From Saprospiraceae bacterium UBA6168 (GTDB lineage: Bacteria > Bacteroidota > Bacteroidia > Chitinophagales > Saprospiraceae): a stretch of DNA of 64,000 nt. Under the pieces are notes generated by a model that was not told where the DNA came from, searched no databases, and saw only the letters and a program-made list of their open reading frames with translations. Both the position numbers and the translations under genes were made by a program. Positions 35,691 to 44,107 of the stretch are shown here, piece by piece. The stretch covers positions 48,128-112,127 of the forward strand of contig DIUC01000056.1 in NCBI GenBank assembly GCA_002435785.1. The letters run 5' to 3'. Position 1 is the first letter of the stretch; each line of letters starts with the position of its first letter.

Positions 35691-38054
35691 TTATTTTACT
35701 ACTAACTTTCGGAGTTCCACGCCAGCTCTCACCCAATAAACACCTGACTGCCAATCACTCACATCAATTTTCGTGGCAAAACGAGCTTCCCTCTCCAGCA
35801 CCACTTGCCCCAACGCATTGAACACCTGAATGCGCCCAATTTGGTCGTAGTCACTGCGCACTGTCACGTGCCCACTTGCCGGATTTGGATAGATTTCGAG
35901 TTGGTTTTGCTCCGCAATGTCCGTGACAGCATTCACCCCGTTCTCGTTGTTGGCGTTGAAAGTATGCGCTTGGATGACGAAATTGCCAGTGCCGTTGGGT
36001 ACACGAGCGTAGCCCATGTCCGTTTGTTGCTGTCCAAAAACCACTTCCTGCCCGATGCGCTGTTGGTCGTCGAGGAGGTAGAGCGACTCGCCGCTGGCCG
36101 AGAGCTTGAAATTGGCGTGCAGCCCCGGCTGGCTGCCGTCTTCATCCGCCCAAACGATAAGGTAGCCGTTTCCGGGAATTGAAGTGCCGTTCGGGAAAGT
36201 CCACTTGCCGAGGTTTGTGTAGTTGTCGCTGAGGTGCCAGCCGCTGAGGTCAACAGGGTCGGTGGAAGTATTGTACAGCTCAATCCAATCCTCATATTGG
36301 CCGTTCGGGTCGGTGACTGCAGCTTGGTTGGAGGCCATGATTTCGTTCACAACCACCGGGCTGGCGAAAAATTCGGTGACGCCGACTTTGTAAACGAACA
36401 CATCGTATTCAGCCCCCTTCGGGAAATAAGTGGCCGTCTTGGCCGTGTTGTTGGCAAGGGCTTCTATGTAAAAACGGACGTACTCACCATTGCCGAAGGC
36501 GGGAATCTCCGCCCCGAAAAGGCCGTCGTTGGCCGCCCCGTCTCCGTGCGCTCCATCGTCGAACATCTCCGTCTTGGCAAAGATGCCTATCAAGCCACTG
36601 CCGAAATGTAAGTTGACTTTGCTCACGCCGAGCGCCCCGCCCACCTGCGCCGTGATGGATGCTGGCTGTCCAGCATCGGGACTGGCCCAATTGCCATTGG
36701 CGGAAGACATCACGGCACTGTTCACCAGGAGGCCCTGCACGTTTACCTCGGCATTGTTGTTTACCGTGTTCCGGCGGGTTTGGAACAGCGTTTTCAGCGT
36801 ATTTTTTTCATTGACAAACGCTTGGTAGGTGTAAATCTTCTTGGTATCAGCGGCCACGTAGGGGTCAATCATGTCAAAATAAGCATCAATCTGCCCGTCA
36901 ATTTCAGTTTGCCCAAGGGCATCCTGCATGATGGTGCGCAGGTGCGCAAGGTAGCGCTGGCGTATTGTCGGCACGGCCAAAAGGCGGTTGAGCAACGGGT
37001 AGCGGGTGTCGTTCTGGTTGTAAAACGCACCCCAGTTTGCGTTCATCGGCTCCAAGATAGTGTTGCCGTCATATTCCAGCGGCACGATGCGCCCAGTCTC
37101 CGGCTCCCAGTAGAGGTAGTAGTCCATGCCGCCCTTGAACACGTAGCCATCGTCGTCGGCGAAGGCGATTTCGGTGGCCAAAAACCAGAGTGTACGATCG
37201 AGGTCCATGTAGTTTTTGATGGTGTCTTCGAGCTGGGCTAAGGGCGTGTTGTTCAACTTGTTGCAGACCCTGATGAGGTCTTCCCAAGGATTGGTTTTGT
37301 TCGCTTTTTTGAGGGTGTAAAATTTCTTGTACTCGGTAGAGTCGGAGCCGAGCCAGTTGAGCGAGCAGTAGCCAGTACCAAATGGACCACCTGTGCCGCC
37401 GCCGCCAGGCCCGCCGCCGCCGCCGATGGTCTTCAGCGCCCGCCAGCGGGTGCCGTCGTTGCTCATGAACCATTCCTTCGTGAACTTGCCGTCAAGCGCC
37501 TGCACGTTGGGATACGGGCCCCAGTATTCGCCGTTGATGTAGAGCTGCACGTAATTCCCCTTGAGCGATTGGGTGTGCTTGCGGCTTTGGTGCAGGTACA
37601 GCACCTCCCGCATGAAGGAGGGGTCTTGGAAGCAGTTGTTAAGGTTGAGGGTTTCGTAGCCCTCGATGTCCTGGTCAGGGTCGGCCCAGTCGAGGGTGAT
37701 GTTGAACGATTTTTTTGGGCTGTTTAGGTTCTGCGAGTAGGAGGTCTGGCCTTTGAAGCGCACCCCAACCTCGCTCGCCAGCGTGTCGCCATTGAGCACC
37801 ATCACGGCCCCAAGGTCGGTGCCGGACTGGTAGTTGTTGGTGAGCAACTGCCAATAGTTTGGCTCGTCGAAAATCAGCTCGATGGTGTGGAAGGCCGACT
37901 CGTCGTAGAACCCCGTGGTCACATTGCCGCCCGTGATGAGCCGCTTGCCGTCGGGCGAAAAGTGCATTTCGGCTGGCAGCGTCTGCGCCCCCATTTTGCC
38001 GAAGGCGAAAACAAGAATGGCCAGCGCCAATGCGGGGATTTTGATTTTTTTCAT
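35691..38054 (-). CDS. CotH kinase family protein with lamin-tail and T9SS domains
   Basis: 787 residues with a signal peptide (IPALALAILVFAFGKMGAQ). Residues ~50-420 are a CotH-like domain (VGVRFKGQTSYSQNLNSPKK, LYINGEYWGPYPNVQALDGK, WFLATEIAFADDDGYVFKGG, RIVPLEYDGNTILEPM). A poly-Gly loop near residues 207-222 interrupts it. A lamin-tail domain follows at ~570-690 (VVNEIMASNQAAVTD, YEDWIELYNTSTDPVDLSGW). The end is a type A sorting domain (LEIYPNPASGHVTVRSDYDQ to GVYWVRAGVEL). CotH is a protein kinase in Bacillus spore coats; in Bacteroidota this architecture is a surface protein of unknown substrate. Single gene with a -7 element at 38089-38096. Confidence 0.92.
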   Translation of the reverse strand: MKKIKIPALALAILVFAFGKMGAQTLPAEMHFSPDGKRLITGGNVTTGFYDESAFHTIELIFDEPNYWQLLTNNYQSGTDLGAVMVLNGDTLASEVGVRFKGQTSYSQNLNSPKKSFNITLDWADPDQDIEGYETLNLNNCFQDPSFMREVLYLHQSRKHTQSLKGNYVQLYINGEYWGPYPNVQALDGKFTKEWFMSNDGTRWRALKTIGGGGGPGGGGTGGPFGTGYCSLNWLGSDSTEYKKFYTLKKANKTNPWEDLIRVCNKLNNTPLAQLEDTIKNYMDLDRTLWFLATEIAFADDDGYVFKGGMDYYLYWEPETGRIVPLEYDGNTILEPMNANWGAFYNQNDTRYPLLNRLLAVPTIRQRYLAHLRTIMQDALGQTEIDGQIDAYFDMIDPYVAADTKKIYTYQAFVNEKNTLKTLFQTRRNTVNNNAEVNVQGLLVNSAVMSSANGNWASPDAGQPASITAQVGGALGVSKVNLHFGSGLIGIFAKTEMFDDGAHGDGAANDGLFGAEIPAFGNGEYVRFYIEALANNTAKTATYFPKGAEYDVFVYKVGVTEFFASPVVVNEIMASNQAAVTDPNGQYEDWIELYNTSTDPVDLSGWHLSDNYTNLGKWTFPNGTSIPGNGYLIVWADEDGSQPGLHANFKLSASGESLYLLDDQQRIGQEVVFGQQQTDMGYARVPNGTGNFVIQAHTFNANNENGVNAVTDIAEQNQLEIYPNPASGHVTVRSDYDQIGRIQVFNALGQVVLEREARFATKIDVSDWQSGVYWVRAGVELRKLVVK

Positions 38055-38088
38055 GAAGGATTTGCGCTTTTGTGAAAATGGTGGGCAG

Positions 38089-38096
38089 CAAAGTTA
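38089..38096 (-). promoter_or_regulatory. -7 element for the CotH-type gene
   Basis: On the minus strand TAACTTTG matches TAnnTTTG exactly and lies 34 bp upstream of the ATG at 38054. No good -33 TTTG is visible. Confidence 0.5.
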
Positions 38097-38148
38097 CCGC
38101 CCACCATTCCATTTACTGTTGACTTATTTTCAGCTTGTCATCTAAAAC

Positions 38149-39156
38149 TCAATTTCCACTGTCAAAAAGTACCGTGCCGTTGGCGTTGAAGAGGATTTTA
38201 ACATCATTCGACAGCCGGACAATGTAGTTGCCGTTGTTTTTCACGCAGCCACGCTCTACGGTTTCACCAGCGTAGTTGGCAGCAATATAGTCCTGTGCTG
38301 CCTGAGGCAGGTCGGTGAGGGTAATCGGAGCGTTGCAGTGGTGGTGGCCAGGGCCGCCCGTTGGCTGTCCGTCGCACTCTTTTATGAAAACGCCGTTGGC
38401 CGTGAAAAGCAGCACCGTGCCGCTGGAAAGCTCTACACCAAATTTGCCGCTTGGCTTCACCACGACCACCGTGATGTTTTCGTCGGGATAATTGGTTGTC
38501 ACGTAATTGACGGCATCCTGCGGCAAATCCGCCATAGCCACCGTGTCACCTGCTGCGCAACCACCGTTGGGGCCATTCGGGCCGCCGTGACCGGGGCCGC
38601 CTCCATGATGACCGCCAGGGCCATTGCCATCAAACTCGCCGCAGATGTGGACGAACCCGCCCGCTCCCCTGAACAACAAAATAGTGCCGTCAGAAAGCTC
38701 GACCGCATAGCCGCTGCGGTTGCCGTGCGCTTTGTACACCACCGTTTGAATGGTGGCATTGGGATAGTTGGCGGCCACGTAGTCAGCGGAAACTTGTGGT
38801 AGTTCGCTCACGTCCACGGTGTCGCCCCTCATGCAGCGGAAGGTGCCTCCGTTCCTGCCAGCGCCCATGCACCGGCCGTTCTCCCGAAAGTAGAGGTCTT
38901 GTCCGTCTTCCAGTTCCACTTCGTAGCCCATGCCACGCACCCGCCAAGCCGCTTCGATTTCCAATGGCGTAAACGACAGGGCGACGTACTCCTGCACGTC
39001 AGTTGGCAGTTGCGCCACGGTGATGGCCTGCTTGTCGCTCGAATTGGCGATGGCGTTCATCATGTCTGTGGCGTCGGTAGTCGAGTTGTCTTTTTGGCAG
39101 GCAAAAGACAGTGCCATGATGCTCATTGCGAGCATCCCGTAAATGAGATTCTTCAT
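38149..39156 (-). CDS. Lipoprotein with four tandem PepSY-like (DUF2874) repeats
   Basis: 335 residues with a lipobox (MALSFACQKD). Four repeats of one pattern can be read: a helix LPTDVQEYVALSFTP, LPQVSADYVAANYPNATIQ, LPQDAVNYVTTNYPDENIT and LPQAAQDYIAANYAGE. Each is followed by strands (YEVELEDGQDLYFRENG, YAVELSDGTILLFRGAG, FGVELSSGTVLLFTANG, YIVRLSNDVKILFNANG). This is the PepSY-like DUF2874 module. Gly/His-rich linkers (GPGGHHGGGPGHGG) separate repeats 2-3 and 3-4. The role is unknown; such modules may bind or inhibit proteases, or bind metal, in the periplasm. Confidence 0.88.
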   Translation of the reverse strand: MKNLIYGMLAMSIMALSFACQKDNSTTDATDMMNAIANSSDKQAITVAQLPTDVQEYVALSFTPLEIEAAWRVRGMGYEVELEDGQDLYFRENGRCMGAGRNGGTFRCMRGDTVDVSELPQVSADYVAANYPNATIQTVVYKAHGNRSGYAVELSDGTILLFRGAGGFVHICGEFDGNGPGGHHGGGPGHGGPNGPNGGCAAGDTVAMADLPQDAVNYVTTNYPDENITVVVVKPSGKFGVELSSGTVLLFTANGVFIKECDGQPTGGPGHHHCNAPITLTDLPQAAQDYIAANYAGETVERGCVKNNGNYIVRLSNDVKILFNANGTVLFDSGN

Positions 39157-39408
39157 GTTTAATAATTTTTTTTGGTTAAAAAAAAGATGTGAAAATCCGG
39201 TTGGGAAGAAGCATTTTTTATCCTAAAAGATTGATTTTGAGTGCCTTGCAAAGCAGTCCATCCAGTAGGCGTTCCTGTTTTTCTTCCAAAACGGTTGAGG
39301 AAAAGTCTTTTCGATAATGCTGGTATTTACGTTGCGGCAGCATTGCCGCTTTTGTATTAGTTTAGGTCAAAAAAGCCGCTCGCAAGGTTGCACGGAATTT
39401 CATTTTTT

Positions 39409-40974
39409 TCAAAAACTGTACATCACGCCCGCACTCACCCCTGCCGAAAACTCGGAGGATTGGATGCGTGGGTTGTTGTGCCTGCTCGTCAGCGAACCCA
39501 CCACCGTCGGCTCCATGCGGAGGCTCAGTGCGCTCGTCGCCCGGTACTCCAGACCAATGCCTGCGAGGTAGTCCAGCGAGATGGTTTGCAGGTTGGCGGG
39601 GGAGCCGGACTGCCTGTCTTTTTGCCGGAAATCGAACTTGGGGTTCAGCGATTTTATCTCGTCCACTCGAAACTCGTTGTTGAGCACGAAATTGAATAGG
39701 ACGCCCGCTTTGGCCAGCACCCGCAACCGCCCGTTGCCGAGATTGTATCCGGCATAAAACGGCAGGCTGAGGAAGTCAAGCGCCTGGCTGGTGCTGATTT
39801 CTGCCCCCACTTTTTCGTTGTCCGGTATCTCCACGGTGCTGTCCGAGGAGGAGGCCCGCACGTCCATGGCCACAGCGCCCACGGCAGTGGCCAAACTGTA
39901 CTGAAACTCGTGCTCGTTGTCGCCCATGCCGGGCATGTGGGGTCGGTGGCCCCGGCGGTCCTTGAAGTCAAATTCAACCTTGTGCGTGGCCCGGTAATCC
40001 ATCGTCCGGTAGTCAACTCCCGACCCGATGCTGAGGCGTGGTGCTACCGCTTTTTCAAAAACCAGCCCTGCCATGAGCGATTGCCCGGTTATCTCCCTTT
40101 TCAGCTCAAAGGATTTTTCGGCGCCGGGGAATGGGCCAGGCCGACGGATTTTGTTGATGGTCAGCCTCGATGCCATTGGCATTACGTGCAGGCCGACGGA
40201 GTAGCCAGTGCCACCCAACTTAGTGGCAACCGCTCTGGAATTTGTCAGTGGCGAAAGGGCTTGGGGTATTTCCAATAGCACCAGTTCTCTTGACCAAATC
40301 CGCTGCAAATCGGCACTTTCCGCTGTTGGGTTTTCAGTTGTGTTTGCTGGAGAATTCAGCGGTTCGTCGGTGGTCGCAGGGCTGCTTTTTCCATCTGAAG
40401 CCAAGCCGTTTGCGCCAGTTTCTTTTTCCAAAATGGCAACAGGCGGATTCGGATATACCGTTTTTTTAGCAGCGCTCACCTGTGTTTTTTCCTTCGGAAA
40501 AGTAGCCGGAGCATTTTTCAACCTTGATTCTTTTTGTGAAAAAGAGCGCTTGTTTTTTCTTTCCTCCGCACTCATGGGGGTGGTGTTGTCAGTTACAATG
40601 GAGGGTGGGACTGGACTGTTTTGTTCCGTCGCCACTGCTCCCCCGCTGTTCGTTGTCTTAGTTTGCTGGGCGGCCATTTTTTCCTGCTCCAACTGCCGTA
40701 GCTGGTTCGTGTTCCGCTCCAGTTCCTGGCTCATCCGGTTTATTTTTTGGTTGAAATACAGGTGCTGCCCCACCAACAAGAGCATCACCACCACAGCCGC
40801 ACCAGCCAACGCCCACCTTCCACGCACATGCGTCAGCCGAGGCTGTACCGCCACCGGCGGCTCCAGGTTCCCCGCTATCTTCGACCAGAGGTCGCCCGGT
40901 GGGTCCTCGCTGTGGCCTTCGAGGTTTTTCCGCAGAAACTCCTCCAAGCGGTCGTTCGGTAATTTATCTTTCAT
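39409..40974 (-). CDS. Sigma-factor partner: N-terminal cytoplasmic segment, one membrane helix, C-terminal barrel-like domain
   Basis: 521 residues. The N-terminus (DRLEEFLRKNLEGHSEDPPG) resembles Bacteroidota anti-sigma or FecR-like heads. One membrane helix lies near residues 50-70 (WALAGAAVVVMLLLVGQHLY), then a coiled coil (NRMSQELERNTNQLRQLEQE), then a long low-complexity linker. The last ~230 residues look like an outer-membrane beta-barrel (SIGSGVDYRTMDYRATHK, LSLPFYAGYNLGNGRLRVLA, ending SAGVMYSF). It is the second gene after an ECF sigma factor, 83 bp apart, so an anti-sigma role is likely. How one protein would combine an inner-membrane helix and a barrel is unusual. Confidence 0.7.
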   Translation of the reverse strand: MKDKLPNDRLEEFLRKNLEGHSEDPPGDLWSKIAGNLEPPVAVQPRLTHVRGRWALAGAAVVVMLLLVGQHLYFNQKINRMSQELERNTNQLRQLEQEKMAAQQTKTTNSGGAVATEQNSPVPPSIVTDNTTPMSAEERKNKRSFSQKESRLKNAPATFPKEKTQVSAAKKTVYPNPPVAILEKETGANGLASDGKSSPATTDEPLNSPANTTENPTAESADLQRIWSRELVLLEIPQALSPLTNSRAVATKLGGTGYSVGLHVMPMASRLTINKIRRPGPFPGAEKSFELKREITGQSLMAGLVFEKAVAPRLSIGSGVDYRTMDYRATHKVEFDFKDRRGHRPHMPGMGDNEHEFQYSLATAVGAVAMDVRASSSDSTVEIPDNEKVGAEISTSQALDFLSLPFYAGYNLGNGRLRVLAKAGVLFNFVLNNEFRVDEIKSLNPKFDFRQKDRQSGSPANLQTISLDYLAGIGLEYRATSALSLRMEPTVVGSLTSRHNNPRIQSSEFSAGVSAGVMYSF

Positions 40975-40980
40975 TTTATT

Positions 40981-41055
40981 TGGTCATTTGGTCATCGGTC
41001 ATTGGTCATTGGGTTGAAAAAACGAACCTCAATGACAAATGACCAATGACGAATG
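40981..41055. repeat. Inverted repeat of GGTCATT units between sigma factor and partner gene
   Basis: The left arm (40981-41015) has four GGTCATT-like units. The right arm (about 41025-41055) has complementary AATGACC/AATGACA units. The element fills nearly the whole 83-bp gap between the two genes and would form a hairpin in the shared transcript. Confidence 0.75.
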
Positions 41056-41057
41056 TT

Positions 41058-41603
41058 TCACCCCGCCAGGTTCTTCTCCAGCAGGTTTTTCAAGAACGCC
41101 TTCGCCCGGTTCAATTGCGACTTGGAAGTGCCCACCGAGATGCCAAGCTCGTCGGCAATCTGCTGGTGGGAGTAGTCCTCCATCACGTAGAGGTTGAGCA
41201 CGGTGCGGAAGCCGGTCGGCATTTTTTGCATCAGCTTGATGAGCGCCGCCGCTTTTTCGCTTTCCTCAAAAACCGAGTCGTCGGCATCGCTCAACTTGTA
41301 CTCGACGTTTTCGAGTTCCGAGACCTGAAGCCCGCCTTTTTGCTTGCGCAAATTTTGCAGCGCCACGTTCACGATGACCCGCCGCATCCAGCCCTCGAAG
41401 CTGCCCTCGCCCCTGAACTGGTGCAAGTCCCGGAATACTTTGACGAACCCCTCCTGCAAGGCATCCTCGGCATCGGGTCGGCTGTTGGCGTAGCGCAGGC
41501 ACACGGCGAACATCTTCCCTTTGAAGTGCTCGTACAGTTGCTGCTGCGCAATGCGCTCGCCGTTTTTGCAGCGGTCCAGGATATTTTGCTGAAAGTCAAT
41601 CAT
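41058..41603 (-). CDS. ECF-subfamily RNA polymerase sigma factor
   Basis: 181 residues, no signal. The sigma-2 region spans about 10-85 (QQQLYEHFKGKMFAVCLRYA, ADAEDALQEGFVKVFRDLHQ-like segment, SFEGWMRRVIVNVALQNLRK). Sigma-4 spans about 120-175 (MPTGFRTVLNLYVMEDYSHQ, IADELGISVGTSKSQLNRAK). It has no sigma-3 and so is group 4 (ECF). It directs RNA polymerase to a specific promoter set, held in check by a membrane partner encoded 83 bp downstream. A palindromic repeat lies between the two, which may tune the ratio. It is divergent from the glycosyltransferase-like gene. Confidence 0.95.
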   Translation of the reverse strand: MIDFQQNILDRCKNGERIAQQQLYEHFKGKMFAVCLRYANSRPDAEDALQEGFVKVFRDLHQFRGEGSFEGWMRRVIVNVALQNLRKQKGGLQVSELENVEYKLSDADDSVFEESEKAAALIKLMQKMPTGFRTVLNLYVMEDYSHQQIADELGISVGTSKSQLNRAKAFLKNLLEKNLAG

Positions 41604-41732
41604 CCAGAAGTTTTCGCTAATTGTAGTTGATTAGGTAGGCAACGCTGCACATTGGTTGCATCTGCCCATTGTTTTTCGCAAAAAAGGCCAGTTTGCCGGA
41701 ATGCCGGGAATTTTCGCAATTTCGCAATTCCA

Positions 41733-43565
41733 ATGAAATTCTCACTTCACATATTCCGCATTTGCGCCGCTGCCCTGCTGGTGGTCACGCTGCTTTTCCC
41801 CCGTTACACCCGCCCCGGCACAGAGGCCACACTGGCCTGGGACGTGAGCGGCTACTACTTGTACCTGCCCGCCACGTTCATCTACCACGACCTGAAACGG
41901 GTGGCGTTCCTGCCCGAAATCATCGAAAAATACCAGCCCAGCTTCTCGCCGGACCAAGCCTTCCCCATCGAAAACGGGAACCAAGTGATGAAATACTCGG
42001 CGGGCATGGCCGTACTTTACCTGCCGTTTTTTGCCGCAGGCCACGCCATTGCGAAGCTGACCAATTACCCCGCCGACGGGTTCAGCCTGCCCTACCAAGC
42101 GGCCTTACACCTCGGCAGTGTTTTGGCGGCCATCTTGGGGCTTTGGTTCCTTTGGAAAATACTGCTCCGCTACTTCCCCGACCGCACCGTGGGCTGGACG
42201 CTGCTGCTTATCGCCCTCGGCACCAACTTTTTCAACTACGCTACTTTCGACGCCGCCAATGCCCACGGCTGGTTGTTCCTGCTACTGGCCTTGCTCACGC
42301 ACCTTAGCATCCGCTACCACGAGCGCCCAACGATGCGGGGCGCAGCAGGTATCGGGGCGGTCATCGGACTGGCGGCACTCGTTCGTCCGACGGAGGTGCT
42401 GTTCGCCATCGTGCCGCTGCTCTGGGGCGTGGGGAGTGTGGCCGCATTGCGGGAGCGCCTGCTTTTTTTCAAAAACAACTGGGCGCACGTGCTGCTGGCG
42501 GGCCTTGCTTTGGCGGCCATCGGCAGCATCCAACTGATTTATTGGAAGTACGTCAGCGGCCATTGGTTCGTGTACAGTTACGGCGAACAAGGGTTTAGTT
42601 TCCTGCACCCGCACTTCGTGGACGTGTTTTTTAGCTACCGCAAAGGGTGGCTGGTTTATACGCCACTGATGGTGCTTGCGCTGGCGGGGTTTGCGATTGC
42701 GGATTGGGGATTTCGGATTTCGGATTCGGGGCCGGGCAAATCCGCAATCCGCAATCCCAAATCCGCAATCGTAGCCTTTTTCCTCCTGAACACCTGGGTC
42801 GTCTGCGCTTGGGACATCTGGTGGTACGGCGGGGCATTTGGGCAGCGGGCGATGGTGCAGTCGTACCCGTTGCTGGCGTTTCCGCTGGCAGCGTTCTTGG
42901 TATTTATGGGCAAAAGGGCTTGGAGCAAGTGGGTGTTTGGTGTGCTTATGCTTTGCTTTTTGGGGCTGAATTTGTTCCAAACCTACCAAGCCCACTGGGG
43001 CCCATGGGAGGCGGATGCGATGACAGGGGCTTACTACCGCCGCATTTTTGCGAAGCTGAAAGACGAGCCGAGGGACAAGCTCTTGCTCGATACGAGAGAA
43101 GGGTTTTTTGGCAAAAAACAAAACATGCAGGCCGTTTATTCCACTGATTTTGAGGCGGTTACGGACAGCGTTGGCATGAGCAGAGCGTACGCACACTCCG
43201 GCGTTCAGTCGGTATTTGTCGCTCCGCAAACGCCGTTTTCGCACACCCTGAACATTCCCAAATCACCGGAGATGACCCGTGGGAAATGGCTGCACATCGC
43301 CGCTCAATTTTACTGTGAGGAAAAGGTCTGGGAGGCATGGGTGATGCCCCAATTAGTGGTCAGGTTCGAGCAACAGGGCGGCACGGTCCGAGAGCGGGCG
43401 CTGCGCCCAATGCGGGTGCTGGAGCCTGGCAAGTGGGGCAAGGTGGGCATGGACATCAAGGTGCCGAGCAAGGATTTTGACCAAATCAAAATCTTCCTGT
43501 GGTGCCCCGGCGGACAGGGGATGATGTGGATGGATGACTTGAAGGTGGAGTCGTTCGAGGATTAG
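41733..43565 (+). CDS. Polytopic membrane glycosyltransferase-like protein
   Basis: 610 residues from ATG 41733. Ten or more membrane helices (for example ALHLGSVLAAILGLWFLWKI, HVLLAGLALAAIGSIQLIYW) follow an N-terminal helix with a periplasmic loop. Such a layout suits the GT-C/ArnT-like superfamily, which moves sugars from polyprenyl carriers. A conserved DV near the start (WDVSGYYLYLPATFIYHDLK) fits the aspartate of that fold. The C-terminal 170 residues form a soluble beta domain (FSHTLNIPKSPEMTRGKWLH). Residues ~320-347 are encoded by a palindromic insertion (see 42693-42772). The acceptor is unknown. Confidence 0.75.
   Translation: MKFSLHIFRICAAALLVVTLLFPRYTRPGTEATLAWDVSGYYLYLPATFIYHDLKRVAFLPEIIEKYQPSFSPDQAFPIENGNQVMKYSAGMAVLYLPFFAAGHAIAKLTNYPADGFSLPYQAALHLGSVLAAILGLWFLWKILLRYFPDRTVGWTLLLIALGTNFFNYATFDAANAHGWLFLLLALLTHLSIRYHERPTMRGAAGIGAVIGLAALVRPTEVLFAIVPLLWGVGSVAALRERLLFFKNNWAHVLLAGLALAAIGSIQLIYWKYVSGHWFVYSYGEQGFSFLHPHFVDVFFSYRKGWLVYTPLMVLALAGFAIADWGFRISDSGPGKSAIRNPKSAIVAFFLLNTWVVCAWDIWWYGGAFGQRAMVQSYPLLAFPLAAFLVFMGKRAWSKWVFGVLMLCFLGLNLFQTYQAHWGPWEADAMTGAYYRRIFAKLKDEPRDKLLLDTREGFFGKKQNMQAVYSTDFEAVTDSVGMSRAYAHSGVQSVFVAPQTPFSHTLNIPKSPEMTRGKWLHIAAQFYCEEKVWEAWVMPQLVVRFEQQGGTVRERALRPMRVLEPGKWGKVGMDIKVPSKDFDQIKIFLWCPGGQGMMWMDDLKVESFED
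42693..42772. repeat. In-frame palindromic insertion of GGATT-type units
   Basis: The left arm (42693-42731) consists of GCGGATT/TCGGATT units. The right arm (42737-42772) is the imperfect reverse complement built of AATCCGC units. It lies inside the membrane glycosyltransferase-like gene, keeps its frame, and codes for a segment rich in Ala/Ile/Arg/Asn-Pro (ADWGFRISD ... IRNPKSAI). Confidence 0.85.
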
Positions 43566-43573
43566 CCGAATGC

Positions 43574-43972
43574 CTATTTGAACACCTCGACAAGTGGGAA
43601 GGAGATGTTGAGTTTTGAATCAACAAGGGTCTCGGTGGCCCTGAAAATGTCGTATTCGCTGGGGCTGGAATAGACGTAGATATTTGACATCGTGGGAAGT
43701 ACAATCCAGCAAGATTGGACGCCATGTTGGAAGTAGCCCTTGGCTTTGGTGGTCAGTTCGTTGAGGCTTTGCGTTGGGGAAAGGATTTCGATGACGCAGA
43801 GCGGGAACTTGACATGCCACAAATTGAAGTACCATTCAGAAAGAGGGGAATTGGCCAGTACAATGGCTACCGCTGCGGAGGAAAATAACACAATTCCACC
43901 AGTCGTGGAATTGTCTATGAACCGCTTGATGGATTTGAGAAAGAAATTGTCGAGTACTTCGTCTTTGGTCAT
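43574..43972 (-). CDS. Chimeric frame: NhaA N-terminus joined to C-terminal part of a Uma2 protein
   Basis: 132 residues. Residues 1-~56 match the start of an NhaA Na+/H+ antiporter (FFLKSIKRFIDNSTTGGIVL, VAIVLANSPLSEWYFNLWHV), including the first membrane helix. From ~58 on the sequence is the C-terminal half of a Uma2 (DUF820) protein (CVIEILSPTQSLNELTTKAK, GYFQHGVQSCWIVLPTMS). The join lies near 43800-43810. Both parent genes are truncated: no further NhaA helices exist, and the Uma2 part lacks its first ~90 residues including the upstream catalytic Asp region. It is most likely a deletion product; whether it is expressed is unknown. Confidence 0.75.
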   Translation of the reverse strand: MTKDEVLDNFFLKSIKRFIDNSTTGGIVLFSSAAVAIVLANSPLSEWYFNLWHVKFPLCVIEILSPTQSLNELTTKAKGYFQHGVQSCWIVLPTMSNIYVYSSPSEYDIFRATETLVDSKLNISFPLVEVFK

Positions 43973-43988
43973 AATGTTTTTTTATGGG

Positions 43989-44083
43989 GTGCAAAAGTGC
44001 GGAGTTTTCAATAAACGCAAGAGCGCACAACGGCACATCTTACAGCCCTGAAAGGTGCCAAAGTACGGAGTTTTCAAAAAACG
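43989..44083. repeat. Pair of 29-bp direct repeats
   Basis: 43989-44017 and 44055-44083 differ at only a few positions (shared core CGGAGTTTTCA) and lie 66 bp apart just upstream of the NhaA-Uma2 chimera. The gap holds a fragment (CAGCCCTGAAAGG) of the palindrome seen at 6313-6414. Confidence 0.7.
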
Positions 44084-44107
44084 GCCCGGTTCGGTGGGGT
44101 TTCGGCC

